A stretch of 27,502 bases of DNA from a virus. The number at the start of each line of letters is the position of its first letter. Position 1 is the first letter of the stretch. The notes beneath the pieces are model-generated. The model saw only the letters and a list, made by a program, of their open reading frames with translations. It was not told where the DNA came from and did no database searches. The position numbers and the translations under genes are program-made. The DNA lies in IMG/VR virus record IMGVR_UViG_3300047548_000688, positions 1-27,502 of that record. One strand, written 5' to 3'. Below, piece by piece: positions 1 through 5,622 of this stretch.

Positions 1-548
1 GAACAACAGCAACGGGTTACATTACACAAACAAACGAGGGATTTATTGGTGCACAATTTTTCTTTGGAGGAGGCACGTGGGTATTTGAAACATTTGTGAA
101 TGTAGAAATATTATCAGATGCAAGCAATAGATTTAGATTTATTTCAGGTTTTGGTAATGCAGCAACAAATGGATCTGAAAGTAACGGAACATTTTTTACT
201 TACGATGAGGGGGCAACTCAAAACGGAACAGCAGCAAGTCTTAACTGGCAAACGCAGACCTGTAACGCAAGTGTTCGTACACTTACTACAACTTCAGTAG
301 CCGTAACAGCAGGTGCATGGACTAAATTAAGAATAGAAGTTAATGCAGCGGCTACATCGGTTGCCTTTTATATTAACGGAACTTTAGTAGCAACGCATAC
401 CACGAACATTCCTAAATGGTTGGCTGCTAATAATCCTCGTGGATTTAATGTAAAGCAATCCATTGTTAAAACAATAGGCACAACAACTCGCAGTGTATTT
501 TGCGACTATTTTGGATATGAAAATTATTTAACAACACCTCGCACATGA
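1..548 (+). CDS. Tail/receptor-binding-type structural protein, C-terminal part (5' truncated)
   Basis: The reading frame beginning at base 3 is open from the window edge, so this is the C-terminal end (about 181 residues) of a longer protein; the GTG at 96 is internal and not the start. The protein is rich in Thr, Asn, Gly and aromatic residues in alternating beta-strand-like runs. A segment reading VAFYINGTLVATHTTNIP near residues 120-137 is typical of concanavalin/LamG-like jelly-roll domains on phage tail fibres and baseplate proteins. It is followed by lysis genes on the same strand, which fits the end of a late structural operon. The fold is inferred from sequence texture; a capsid decoration protein is also possible. 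Confidence 0.6.
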   Translation, partial: TTATGYITQTNEGFIGAQFFFGGGTWVFETFVNVEILSDASNRFRFISGFGNAATNGSESNGTFFTYDEGATQNGTAASLNWQTQTCNASVRTLTTTSVAVTAGAWTKLRIEVNAAATSVAFYINGTLVATHTTNIPKWLAANNPRGFNVKQSIVKTIGTTTRSVFCDYFGYENYLTTPRT

Positions 549-661
549 CAATAACTAAATACAGAATGATAACCGAAAACGGTTACATCGAAACGCTCAA
601 CGAGCAGGAAGCTATTGAGTACGGTAATTACATTGTAGTAACAGAAGAAATAATTGAATAA
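545..661 (+). CDS. Small protein of 38 residues after the tail gene
   Basis: The ATG overlaps the stop of the preceding structural gene (ATGA), the coupling used throughout this genome, which supports it as a real gene despite its length. The product begins MTITKYRMITENGY and is acidic at the C-terminus (VVTEEIIE). No domain recognised. Small proteins of this kind often follow tail-fibre genes in phages, but no function can be assigned. Confidence 0.6.
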   Translation: MTITKYRMITENGYIETLNEQEAIEYGNYIVVTEEIIE

Positions 662-680
662 TAGTGCAAAAGAAGAGGTG

Positions 681-712
681 GTTGTTGAATAAACAACTGT
701 CTTTTGTCATTA
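681..712 (+). terminator. Possible weak terminator hairpin before the endolysin gene
   Basis: GTTGTT (681-686) can pair with AACAAC (692-697) around a 5-base loop and is followed by a T-rich but interrupted stretch. The stem is short and A/T-rich, so it may only attenuate transcription between the tail gene and the lysis genes. Confidence 0.25.
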
Positions 713-722
713 TTTTTACATT

Positions 723-1184
723 ATGGAATTAAGTAAATACGCAACGCTACAAGAGTGTATTAAGAGTACTACTGCTTCAAGACTTGGGATTGACAACACT
801 CCTGATTTTGAGGTTAAGGAGGCTCTTAAAGCTGTGTGTACAAAGGTGTTTGACCCATGCCGAGAGTTTGTTGGCGGCCCGTTGGCTATTGCATCGGGGT
901 ACAGAAGTCCTAAACTCAACAAGGCTGTAGGTGGTTCGAAGACGAGTGAGCATATGTTAGGTCAGGCTCTTGATATTGATTGCGATACGTTTGGTGGAAA
1001 GACCAATGCGGAACTATTCCATTTCATTAAAGATAATCTAGAGTTTAACCAATTGATTTGGGAATTTGGAACAGATAAGAATCCAGAGTGGATTCACGTT
1101 TCCTATTCAAGATTACACAATAAGAAGCAGATTTTGAAGGCTTCGAAAGTGAATGGTAAAACCGTATACACCAATTTCAAATGA
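723..1184 (+). CDS. Peptidase M15-type endolysin (D,D- or L,D-peptidase)
   Basis: A 153-residue protein of the peptidase_M15 family, which cleaves peptide bonds in the peptidoglycan stem or cross-links. Visible motifs are SGYRSPKLNKAVGG (58-71), SEHMLGQALDID (75-86), supplying the zinc ligands His77 and Asp84, and WIHVSY (123-128) with the third ligand His125. It has no signal peptide, so it would rely on a holin to reach the wall; two small membrane proteins follow immediately. The family's usual length is matched. Whether it is a D-alanyl-D-alanine carboxypeptidase-like or L-alanyl-D-glutamate endopeptidase type cannot be decided by eye. Its role as endolysin follows from the neighbouring holin and spanin candidates. 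Confidence 0.88.
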   Translation: MELSKYATLQECIKSTTASRLGIDNTPDFEVKEALKAVCTKVFDPCREFVGGPLAIASGYRSPKLNKAVGGSKTSEHMLGQALDIDCDTFGGKTNAELFHFIKDNLEFNQLIWEFGTDKNPEWIHVSYSRLHNKKQILKASKVNGKTVYTNFK

Positions 1185-1354
1185 GCAGCAACCAACAACA
1201 GATAGCGGAAGGGGTAACAGGCACAATAAGCAGCATATTACTATCAGTTCCAGCTTGGTTGTTGGACGTAGAATTTGCACTTAAAATGTTTTGTTTAGTG
1301 CTATCAGGCATAGCCTCTATCTACACCATAATTAAAATGGCGAAGAAGAAGTGA
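1181..1354 (+). CDS. Small membrane protein, holin candidate 1
   Basis: A 57-residue protein whose ATG overlaps the endolysin stop by ATGA. Two hydrophobic segments are visible, residues about 16-28 (ISSILLSVPAWLL) and 36-52 (MFCLVLSGIASIYTIIK), followed by a basic tail MAKKK. Size, two-helix topology with a charged tail and position directly after the endolysin fit a class II-like holin that would make inner-membrane holes for the endolysin. The next gene starts on a GTGA overlap. Which of the two small membrane proteins is the holin and which an antiholin or accessory protein is not visible. Confidence 0.6.
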   Translation: MSSNQQQIAEGVTGTISSILLSVPAWLLDVEFALKMFCLVLSGIASIYTIIKMAKKK

Positions 1355-1590
1355 AATGGATAAAATCCCTATTAAGTTCAGAGGGTGATGCAAGCACTAA
1401 AAGAGTAAGCGCTATAATAGCACTACTTGTTTGTATAAACCTTGCCTACATCGGAACTTTTACAGAGTATAAGACACCGGAATATATGTATGATGGACTT
1501 CTTATATTAGCCGGAGGGGGACTTGGATTAACAGTTATAGAATCTATATTTACCAAGAAAAATGACAAGACAGGTCAAGGATCAAATTAA
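1351..1590 (+). CDS. Small membrane protein, holin candidate 2
   Basis: A 79-residue protein starting with GTG that overlaps the previous stop (GTGA). It has a basic N-terminus (MKWIKSLL), then hydrophobic segments at about 20-37 (VSAIIALLVCINLAYIGT) and 48-66 (DGLLILAGGGLGLTVIESI) and a polar tail. This layout resembles holin-like proteins common in Bacteroidota phages and prophages. The lysis-cassette position supports a role in membrane permeabilisation. It overlaps the following spanin-like gene by 29 bases. Confidence 0.6.
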   Translation: MKWIKSLLSSEGDASTKRVSAIIALLVCINLAYIGTFTEYKTPEYMYDGLLILAGGGLGLTVIESIFTKKNDKTGQGSN

Positions 1591-1918
1591 GGGATTTGCT
1601 ATAGTGCTTATAGGGGCATGCATATGTATCTTCATCCAATACCTATATGTTAGAGCTATACAGGCGGAAGATGCTGTTAAGGGATATGAAAGACGTGCTG
1701 ATAGAGCAAGTCATGTTATAGATTCGTTAGAAGCAACCAACGCACATAGAATGCTTGAGATAGAGCTTCTGCAAAAGGAATTAAAGCACAATAAAGAAGT
1801 TTATGAAGCAAACATTAGCGCTATTGATAGTCTTGATAGGAATGGCCTTCGCAGAGCCATGCACAGCCTTCTCGCAGAACTTACAAGCGAAAGATACCCT
1901 GGTCAGTCTAACGACTAA
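1562..1918 (+). CDS. Inner-membrane spanin-like protein (Rz-like)
   Basis: A 118-residue protein with one N-terminal membrane helix (about residues 11-30, GFAIVLIGACICIFIQYLYV) followed by a long charged helical region rich in Glu, Leu and Arg (about 38-95) that looks like a coiled coil. This is the architecture of i-spanins (Rz), which sit in the inner membrane and join an outer-membrane partner to fuse the two membranes at the last lysis step. Its 3' part overlaps the next gene by 116 bases in another frame, as Rz/Rz1 pairs do. No sequence family was recognised; the call rests on topology, order and overlap. Confidence 0.6.
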   Translation: MTRQVKDQIKGFAIVLIGACICIFIQYLYVRAIQAEDAVKGYERRADRASHVIDSLEATNAHRMLEIELLQKELKHNKEVYEANISAIDSLDRNGLRRAMHSLLAELTSERYPGQSND

Positions 1919-2198
1919 TGAGGTTCGCGCCCTGCTAAAATTGAAAGCCGAAAGAGATTACCTACGCAAGCAGGTATCTGTACTTACGCGAAACGATAGT
2001 ATTAGTCAAATCGTTATTGGCGACCAAATCAAAACCATTGATGAATGGAAGATGATAGTGGTAGAACGCGATAGAACAATTGAGAAACTTAATGGTGATG
2101 TAGAGAAGCAGACTAACCGAAAGAAGTTTTGGCGTACCACTACTCTTGTTGGGATTCCTTCTGCACTAATTGCAGGTATACTGATAGTTCTGCTTTAG
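1803..2198 (+). CDS. Spanin partner with signal sequence and C-terminal membrane helix
   Basis: A 131-residue protein beginning inside the Rz-like gene in another frame. The N-terminus (KQTLALLIVLIGMAFAEPC) is a signal sequence. A Cys follows at about residue 20, but the preceding AEP is a poor lipobox, so signal peptidase I cleavage after AFA is an alternative. A charged, coiled-coil-like middle (about 40-105) leads to a C-terminal membrane helix (about 112-131, LVGIPSALIAGILIVLL). Exported N-terminus plus C-terminal inner-membrane helix is the topology of unimolecular spanins, yet here it is paired with an Rz-like gene. Its last 59 bases overlap the convergent NinG-like gene. Confidence 0.55.
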   Translation: MKQTLALLIVLIGMAFAEPCTAFSQNLQAKDTLVSLTTNEVRALLKLKAERDYLRKQVSVLTRNDSISQIVIGDQIKTIDEWKMIVVERDRTIEKLNGDVEKQTNRKKFWRTTTLVGIPSALIAGILIVLL

Positions 2199-2595
2199 CC
2201 TCTTTGATATAGCGTTCCTTTAAGGCATCGTATATATCGAATACCTTCTGCCAATCACAATCCTTTTTAAGAAGTTCAGGCTTGGTCATGCTATGCCAGT
2301 CATCATGGTATTCCCTTGAAACAAAGATGATGTTGTCGGGGTTTAACCGGTACTTGGGGTATGCCCCCTTTCCGAGAATGTGAAAACAGATATAGTGGGA
2401 GAACTCTAATTGGTTGCCTGAAACAAAGCAGGTATGTGGACGCTCATCCCATAGTTTTTGGAATAGTTCCATCTCTCCTGTAGGCTTTCGAACTTTTGAG
2501 ATGCCGCTTAACTTCTTCTTTTTATCGGGACGATAGAACTTACAGAACTTCTGATTGAATGTAGTGCAATGGCACTCGGTGTTTTGACATTTCAT
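2140..2595 (-). CDS. NinG/HNH-like nuclease-type protein
   Basis: A 151-residue protein with Cys-rich N-terminus (CQNTECHCTTFNQKFCKFY) and a central segment CFVSG, FSHYICF, YRLNPDNIIFVSREYHDDWH. The pattern, a Cys pair, a His next to an aromatic residue, an Asn about 20 residues later and a final His, is that of NinG-like and other ββα-metal (HNH) phage proteins that act in recombination. A second Cys pair of the usual zinc site is not evident, so catalysis is uncertain. RusA-like, RecT and RecE-like genes elsewhere on this strand fit a recombination role. The start codon lies right after a hairpin with a U-rich tract. Confidence 0.6.
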   Translation of the reverse strand: MKCQNTECHCTTFNQKFCKFYRPDKKKKLSGISKVRKPTGEMELFQKLWDERPHTCFVSGNQLEFSHYICFHILGKGAYPKYRLNPDNIIFVSREYHDDWHSMTKPELLKKDCDWQKVFDIYDALKERYIKEAKAELSVYLQLVQKESQQE

Positions 2596-2600
2596 AGTGT

Positions 2601-2631
2601 AAAAAAATAAAGGGGCGCTTACAACACCCCT
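2601..2631 (-). terminator. Terminator-like hairpin in the leader of the NinG-like gene
   Basis: On the minus strand AGGGGUG pairs with CGCCCCU (one G-U pair, 7 bp, 7-base loop) at 2611-2631 and is followed by UUAUUUUUUU, then the start codon 5 bases later. It would stop transcripts from the gene at 2691-2948, but it also lies inside the leader made from the promoter at 2676-2706, so it may act as an attenuator or mRNA 5' hairpin. Confidence 0.7.
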
Positions 2632-2675
2632 CTACTTAACCAATAAACTAAATAAACTTATGAGAATAAGTGGGA

Positions 2676-2706
2676 CAAATATATATCATATTACTTGTTT
2701 GCACAA
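2676..2706 (-). promoter_or_regulatory. Bacteroidota-type promoter for the NinG-like gene
   Basis: Read on the minus strand, TTG (2704-2706), a 20-base spacer and TATATTTG (2676-2683) match the Bacteroidota -33/-7 consensus. Transcription would begin near 2669 and give a leader of about 75 bases containing the hairpin at 2611-2631. Confidence 0.6.
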
Positions 2707-2948
2707 GCATATTGTATGTTTTTAACAAATTCTTTTAATCGGTTGCTGTCACTCCATGATATATTCACATCATCACATAGAAGAATGGTCCAGAAGCCTT
2801 CTATCTCATCGCTTAACTCTTTTGTTATTAGATAGATAGGAGCAAACTCCTCATCGGTGCTAATCATCAATTCATAAAAATAGGATAGCCCTACTGTTTC
2901 CTTCTTCTCGAAGCCTAGTTGTTCTAGGATTTCATCTGTGATTCTCAT
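2691..2948 (-). CDS. Hypothetical protein, 85 residues
   Basis: Not recognised. Acidic, with a predicted beta-rich middle (VGLSYFYELMISTDEEFAPIYLI) and a C-terminal helix (RLKEFVKNIQYACANK). A -7-like element TACATTTG lies 14 bases upstream of the ATG, and the promoter of the NinG-like gene overlaps its 3' end. Confidence 0.65.
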   Translation of the reverse strand: MRITDEILEQLGFEKKETVGLSYFYELMISTDEEFAPIYLITKELSDEIEGFWTILLCDDVNISWSDSNRLKEFVKNIQYACANK

Positions 2949-2961
2949 GGTGTTTTATTTC

Positions 2962-2969
2962 CAAATGTA
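2962..2969 (-). promoter_or_regulatory. -7 element (TACATTTG) upstream of the 85-residue gene
   Basis: The minus-strand octamer TACATTTG matches TAnnTTTG and sits 14 bases from the start codon at 2948. No TTG is seen at the right distance upstream, so this is a weak or activator-dependent candidate. Confidence 0.35.
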
Positions 2970-2991
2970 TAATTTTGGAAGCCGCCTAAAT

Positions 2992-3201
2992 TCATTTTTT
3001 ACCTAACTTTTCCTCAACCTCCTTAAAGATATCTCTACCTTCCATAAGGTCTTTAAGAGCCTTGGTGTAACCACCTGCGAACAGGGCTACGAATAACTCT
3101 GAATGTTCTTCAGGCACACCTAATTTATCAAGCTCTTGATGAGCAATGTTTAGGATGATTTCATTGAGGAGCATATCCTCAGATTGTGTGTTGTTTTCCA
3201 T
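2992..3201 (-). CDS. Hypothetical protein, 69 residues
   Basis: Not recognised. A mostly helical, acidic small protein (LLNEIILNIAHQELDKLG, then LFVALFAGGYTKALKDLMEG). Its start overlaps the end of the MazG-like gene by 23 bases, so the two are probably co-translated in one leftward operon. Confidence 0.65.
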   Translation of the reverse strand: MENNTQSEDMLLNEIILNIAHQELDKLGVPEEHSELFVALFAGGYTKALKDLMEGRDIFKEVEEKLGKK

Positions 3202-3757
3202 ATATTATATTTTCTAAATTAGGTTTCTTATAATTACTTGACTTCATAACCTTACCGGCTTCGTTATATATCGGTTTACCATTTTCAAGTTTCGACATAT
3301 TCGAATCGTGTATCTCGTTGAATAACGCCTCCAAATGATCCTGTAGACCATGACGAATAGCCATTCCAAGAAGAACGTATAGCATATCGCCAATAGCGTC
3401 AGCAATACCAACAAGGTCATTTGCAACACAAGCATCGCCATATTCGCCAAGTTCTTCACGTAGCAGGTTATATTGAAGTTCATACTCTTCCTGTTTAATA
3501 AGTTGTGGTTTGATTCTAATAGGTAGGTTAAATGCTCGGTTAAAACCCTCTACCTTATGTGAAAGGTTTTGAAGGTTATCCATCGTGCTTCTACGCTTGA
3601 GATAGAGTGCTGAATCAAGCAGTTCCTCATAAAGATGTTGTTCCCAATTCATAGGTGATAAATCTGTTCTGTCTACGGTAGTGCCGTATTCAGCCCTTCC
3701 TTTTTCCTCGCGGCTTTCGAGGTCCGCGATTACTGCTTGCAGTGTTTTGCTGTTCAT
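3179..3757 (-). CDS. Double MazG-like NTP pyrophosphohydrolase
   Basis: A 192-residue protein starting at the ATG reading MNSKTLQAVIADL; an earlier in-frame ATG at 3847 would overlap the resolvase gene by 158 bases. The N-terminal third (RAEYGTTVDRTDLSPMNW, then YEELLDSALYLKRR) resembles the half-domain found in phage MazG-like proteins. The second part has LLREELGEYGDA, supplying the ExxE-type acidic residues, and DAIGDMLYVLLGMA, supplying the second D/E cluster, then the phage-typical ending SKLENGKPIYNEAGKVMKS. Such all-alpha pyrophosphohydrolases cleave (d)NTPs or alarmones and keep nucleotide pools favourable to the phage. Overlaps rusA by 68 bases. Substrate unknown. Confidence 0.75.
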   Translation of the reverse strand: MNSKTLQAVIADLESREEKGRAEYGTTVDRTDLSPMNWEQHLYEELLDSALYLKRRSTMDNLQNLSHKVEGFNRAFNLPIRIKPQLIKQEEYELQYNLLREELGEYGDACVANDLVGIADAIGDMLYVLLGMAIRHGLQDHLEALFNEIHDSNMSKLENGKPIYNEAGKVMKSSNYKKPNLENIIYGKQHTI

Positions 3758-4085
3758 ATTGTATGGTGTAAAATTCAAAACTCCAGAACTCTTCTCCTTT
3801 AGGGACAAGAATCTTCTTAACGTAAAGTTCCATGATAATCTTATCATTGAATCCTAAACGCTTTTGTAGGACATCTATTGACATCTTGATACAAGAGTCG
3901 ACATCCTGAGCTCTATTGCTAAATCCATATTCTAATCGAAGTCCGATAGGTCCTTCGGGTAATTTCTCCTTCTTTATGATGGCCATAGAGTGGGCCTCAA
4001 AATCTATATACTTTTTAGTCTTAAACCTCCTACCACCGCGATATGCCGTGTTAATTGATATTGGCTTGACGTCTACTCTGTTCAT
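3690..4085 (-). CDS. RusA-like Holliday junction resolvase
   Basis: A 131-residue protein of RusA size. N-terminal KPISINTAYRGGRRFKTKKY matches the RusA start region (P-S-x-N-x-x-Y then a basic stretch). The segment QDVDSCIKMSIDVLQKRLGFNDKIIMEL corresponds to the catalytic D-x-D-N-x-x-K-x-x-x-D-x-L region with the later D, although Ser replaces the usual Asn after the second Asp. RusA cuts four-way junctions during phage recombination and genome processing. The start overlaps the upstream stop by ATGA. The C-terminus (SNRGPRKPRGKRKG) is basic and probably binds DNA. Confidence 0.8.
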   Translation of the reverse strand: MNRVDVKPISINTAYRGGRRFKTKKYIDFEAHSMAIIKKEKLPEGPIGLRLEYGFSNRAQDVDSCIKMSIDVLQKRLGFNDKIIMELYVKKILVPKGEEFWSFEFYTIQYEQQNTASSNRGPRKPRGKRKG

Positions 4086-4393
4086 AGGTGGCGTTTAAGT
4101 ATTGCCTTTATTTGGGCTCTAGCATCAATCTGTAGTGCGTTAGGTATATATTCTTGTACCATCTCTTCAAGTAGACTTTCAATCATTTCATTTTGGGAGC
4201 CGACGAAAGATAACCACTCAGGATGAATAAGATGTACATGACCAAGAGAATCCTTAACTACTGCTACGGTATCCTCTCCAACACCATTGGTTTGTGTTCC
4301 CCATTGCAAGAAGGTTCCGTCCTGACCTCTAGTGAAATCAATGACACCTTCACTATTGTGATAATCCTCCTGTGTGTAGAACCTTACCTTCAT
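4082..4393 (-). CDS. Hypothetical protein, 103 residues
   Basis: Start chosen at the ATG reading MKVRFYTQED; the GTG eight codons upstream lies inside a strong hairpin. N-terminal half beta-rich (VRFYTQEDYHNSEGVIDFTR, VAVVKDSLGHVHLIHPEWLSFVG), resembling a small barrel. C-terminal half helical (MIESLLEEMVQEYIPNALQ). Upstream of and ATGA-coupled to rusA. Function not recognised. Confidence 0.6.
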   Translation of the reverse strand: MKVRFYTQEDYHNSEGVIDFTRGQDGTFLQWGTQTNGVGEDTVAVVKDSLGHVHLIHPEWLSFVGSQNEMIESLLEEMVQEYIPNALQIDARAQIKAILKRHL

Positions 4394-4424
4394 AAAAAAA
4401 CCCGATGCAATATACACCGGGTTT
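4394..4424 (-). terminator. Terminator-like hairpin abutting a start codon
   Basis: On the minus strand AAACCCGGUG pairs with CAUCGGGUUU (10 bp with one G-U pair, 7-base loop) and runs into UUUUUUU, directly followed by the ATG at 4393. It could end the transcript of the genes at 4446-5437, or be the 5' hairpin of a message started at the TATATTTG just upstream. Confidence 0.75.
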
Positions 4425-4434
4425 CACTATTTAG

Positions 4435-4442
4435 CAAATATA
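4435..4442 (-). promoter_or_regulatory. -7 element (TATATTTG) before the hairpin leader
   Basis: The minus-strand octamer TATATTTG at 4435-4442 is identical to those at 2676 and 25411. A -33 TTG is not clear at 20 bases (only CTG). Transcription would begin about 4429, so the RNA would start almost at the hairpin. Confidence 0.45.
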
Positions 4443-4445
4443 TTT

Positions 4446-4811
4446 TTACGATGGAGATGTAGCAGGAATATTGTTATCCGCAACTGCAATAACCGTAGCA
4501 GAAAGAACCATAAAGTATCCACCAACTCCTATCTTGTTAATGTATTCAGATTTAATATCTGTGATGTACCACCAGTACCCGCAACCATCACCATCTTGAC
4601 CTAATTCAGCAGCAGCGTCAGCTATTAACTGCAACAAATCATCTTTCATTTCTAACTGAGTCGCCGTAGAAAAAATAGGTCTAGTGGATGTTGGATCAAT
4701 AGCTGTCTTTGTTTGTATAGAAAAGTTGTAGAACGTAGGTGTTCCTATTAACACAGGACTTTCTGTGTTCGCATTCACAAGTTCGTAGTTACCGAGGTCT
4801 TTAATATTCAT
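4446..4811 (-). CDS. Hypothetical protein, 121 residues
   Basis: Not recognised. A Thr/Ser/Ala-rich protein with probable beta strands (ESPVLIGTPTFYNFSIQTKT, GYFMVLSATVIAVADN), a central helix (MKDDLLQLIADAAAELGQ) and a tryptophan-rich GCGYWWYITD. It heads the row of small basic and structural-looking genes that continues to 5437; a minor virion protein is possible but not shown. Confidence 0.6.
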   Translation of the reverse strand: MNIKDLGNYELVNANTESPVLIGTPTFYNFSIQTKTAIDPTSTRPIFSTATQLEMKDDLLQLIADAAAELGQDGDGCGYWWYITDIKSEYINKIGVGGYFMVLSATVIAVADNNIPATSPS

Positions 4812-4822
4812 TGTCTTTTATT

Positions 4823-5104
4823 TTAACAGTTCCAAGCACGCAGGCTCTTATTAATTCTTGAGTCAGGATCATTCGCCGTCTTTGCAGAAGTTAACTTCTT
4901 CTTCATTCCTTTCATTCTACTACAGAATGATTTACGGCGGCTTGCATCCTTCTCTGATTTAGGATTAGGTGCAGGAGCCTTTAGGTTGCGACCTTCAACA
5001 GCGTTAATCTTCTTACGGCCAGCCGCACTTAACCCACCTTTAGGATTTCTATCCTTTGAAGTTAGTTTTGCAGTTCTACCTGTAGGAGTCTTTTTCGCAG
5101 CCAT
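4823..5104 (-). CDS. DUF6321-type basic protein
   Basis: A 93-residue basic protein with the recognisable run of motifs DRNPKGGLSAAGRKKIN, LKAPAPNPKSEKDASRRKSF, CSRMKGM and the ending SLRAWNC. This order of Gly/Lys-rich start, NPK-E-D-RR-SFC-RM and LR-W-C end is that of DUF6321 proteins common in environmental tailed phages, often near DNA packaging or head genes. Molecular role unknown; strong positive charge suggests binding to DNA or RNA. Lies 2 bases from the next Lys/Ala-rich gene. Confidence 0.75.
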   Translation of the reverse strand: MAAKKTPTGRTAKLTSKDRNPKGGLSAAGRKKINAVEGRNLKAPAPNPKSEKDASRRKSFCSRMKGMKKKLTSAKTANDPDSRINKSLRAWNC

Positions 5105-5106
5105 GA

Positions 5107-5325
5107 TTAATACATTCCAGGATTACCGATTCCTCTTGTCATTCCAGGTTGCATTCCCATTCCACCCATTGGAGGTTGCATTGGAGTTTGTTGTTGAGGG
5201 GCTTGCATAACAGGCTTTTTAGCAGGTGCTTTAGAAGCAACTTTTTTAGCAGCCTTCTTAGCAACTACCTTCTTAACTGCTTTTTTAGCAGCCTTCTTCG
5301 CTACTTTTTTCTTTGGTGCTTTCAT
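5107..5325 (-). CDS. Histone H1-like Lys/Ala-rich protein
   Basis: A 72-residue protein whose first 40 residues are almost only Lys, Ala, Val and Pro in AAKK/KKVV repeats, like the tail of histone H1 or bacterial histone-like Hc proteins. The second half is Gln/Pro/Met/Gly-rich (MQAPQQQTPMQPPMGGMGM). The basic half probably coats DNA nonspecifically, the flexible half has no known fold. Could be a genome-packaging protein. The repeat-rich sequence makes homology searches unreliable. Confidence 0.6.
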   Translation of the reverse strand: MKAPKKKVAKKAAKKAVKKVVAKKAAKKVASKAPAKKPVMQAPQQQTPMQPPMGGMGMQPGMTRGIGNPGMY

Positions 5326-5326
5326 A

Positions 5327-5437
5327 TTACTTACAACCGCAGTTGCCTTTTTTAGATTTGTTCATTCCTGTTGCTGATGGCTTACTGCCTGGCTTGATAC
5401 TCTTAATCAAGGTGTTAGGGTTTGGACGTCCTTTCAT
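5327..5437 (-). CDS. Small basic protein with C-terminal Cys pair, 36 residues
   Basis: A short frame starting MKGRPNPNTLIKSIKPG and ending KKGNCGCK. The gene spacing of 1 base to the next gene, the basic composition shared with its neighbours and the lack of other coding frames here support it. The CxC end could bind metal or form a disulphide. First gene of the leftward set that begins at the divergent intergenic region. Confidence 0.5.
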   Translation of the reverse strand: MKGRPNPNTLIKSIKPGSKPSATGMNKSKKGNCGCK

Positions 5438-5514
5438 TGTGATAAATTTTAGGCTAATGTACGCAACAATATAGAACCATGATTTAACAAATCAGATATT
5501 TTTACACCATCCTA

Positions 5515-5544
5515 TTGACTTGAACTGAATTATATATATCTTTG
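5515..5544 (+). promoter_or_regulatory. Rightward promoter of the pseudoknot RNA
   Basis: TTG (5515-5517), a 19-base spacer and TATCTTTG (5537-5544) match the Bacteroidota consensus. The predicted start near 5549-5552 coincides with the 5' strand of a 9-bp stem, so the promoter and the structured RNA fit together. Confidence 0.6.
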
Positions 5545-5548
5545 TCCC

Positions 5549-5622
5549 GATCACATACCTGAATAATACAAATCCCTGCATCAGTATGTTATGTGATCTG
5601 GTGTATGGGATTTTGTTTTTTT
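5549..5622 (+). ncRNA. Candidate small RNA with H-type pseudoknot and U tract
   Basis: GATCACATA (5549-5557) pairs perfectly with TATGTGATC (5590-5598), an inner CTGA (5559-5562) pairs with TCAG (5581-5584), and AAATCCC in the loop (5570-5576) pairs with GGGATTT (5607-5613) beyond the stem, forming a pseudoknot. The last helix runs into TTTTGTTTTTTT, as in an intrinsic terminator. A consensus promoter lies just upstream and no gene follows for 320 bases, so a free RNA of about 75 bases is the best reading. A ligand-binding or regulatory role is inference. A minus-strand frame (5492-5740) crosses it. Confidence 0.55.

Noticed and set aside
3758-3847. Upstream ATG extending the MazG-like gene by 30 codons
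   Set aside because: The extension is a basic, Phe/Leu/Arg-rich shadow of the rusA gene.
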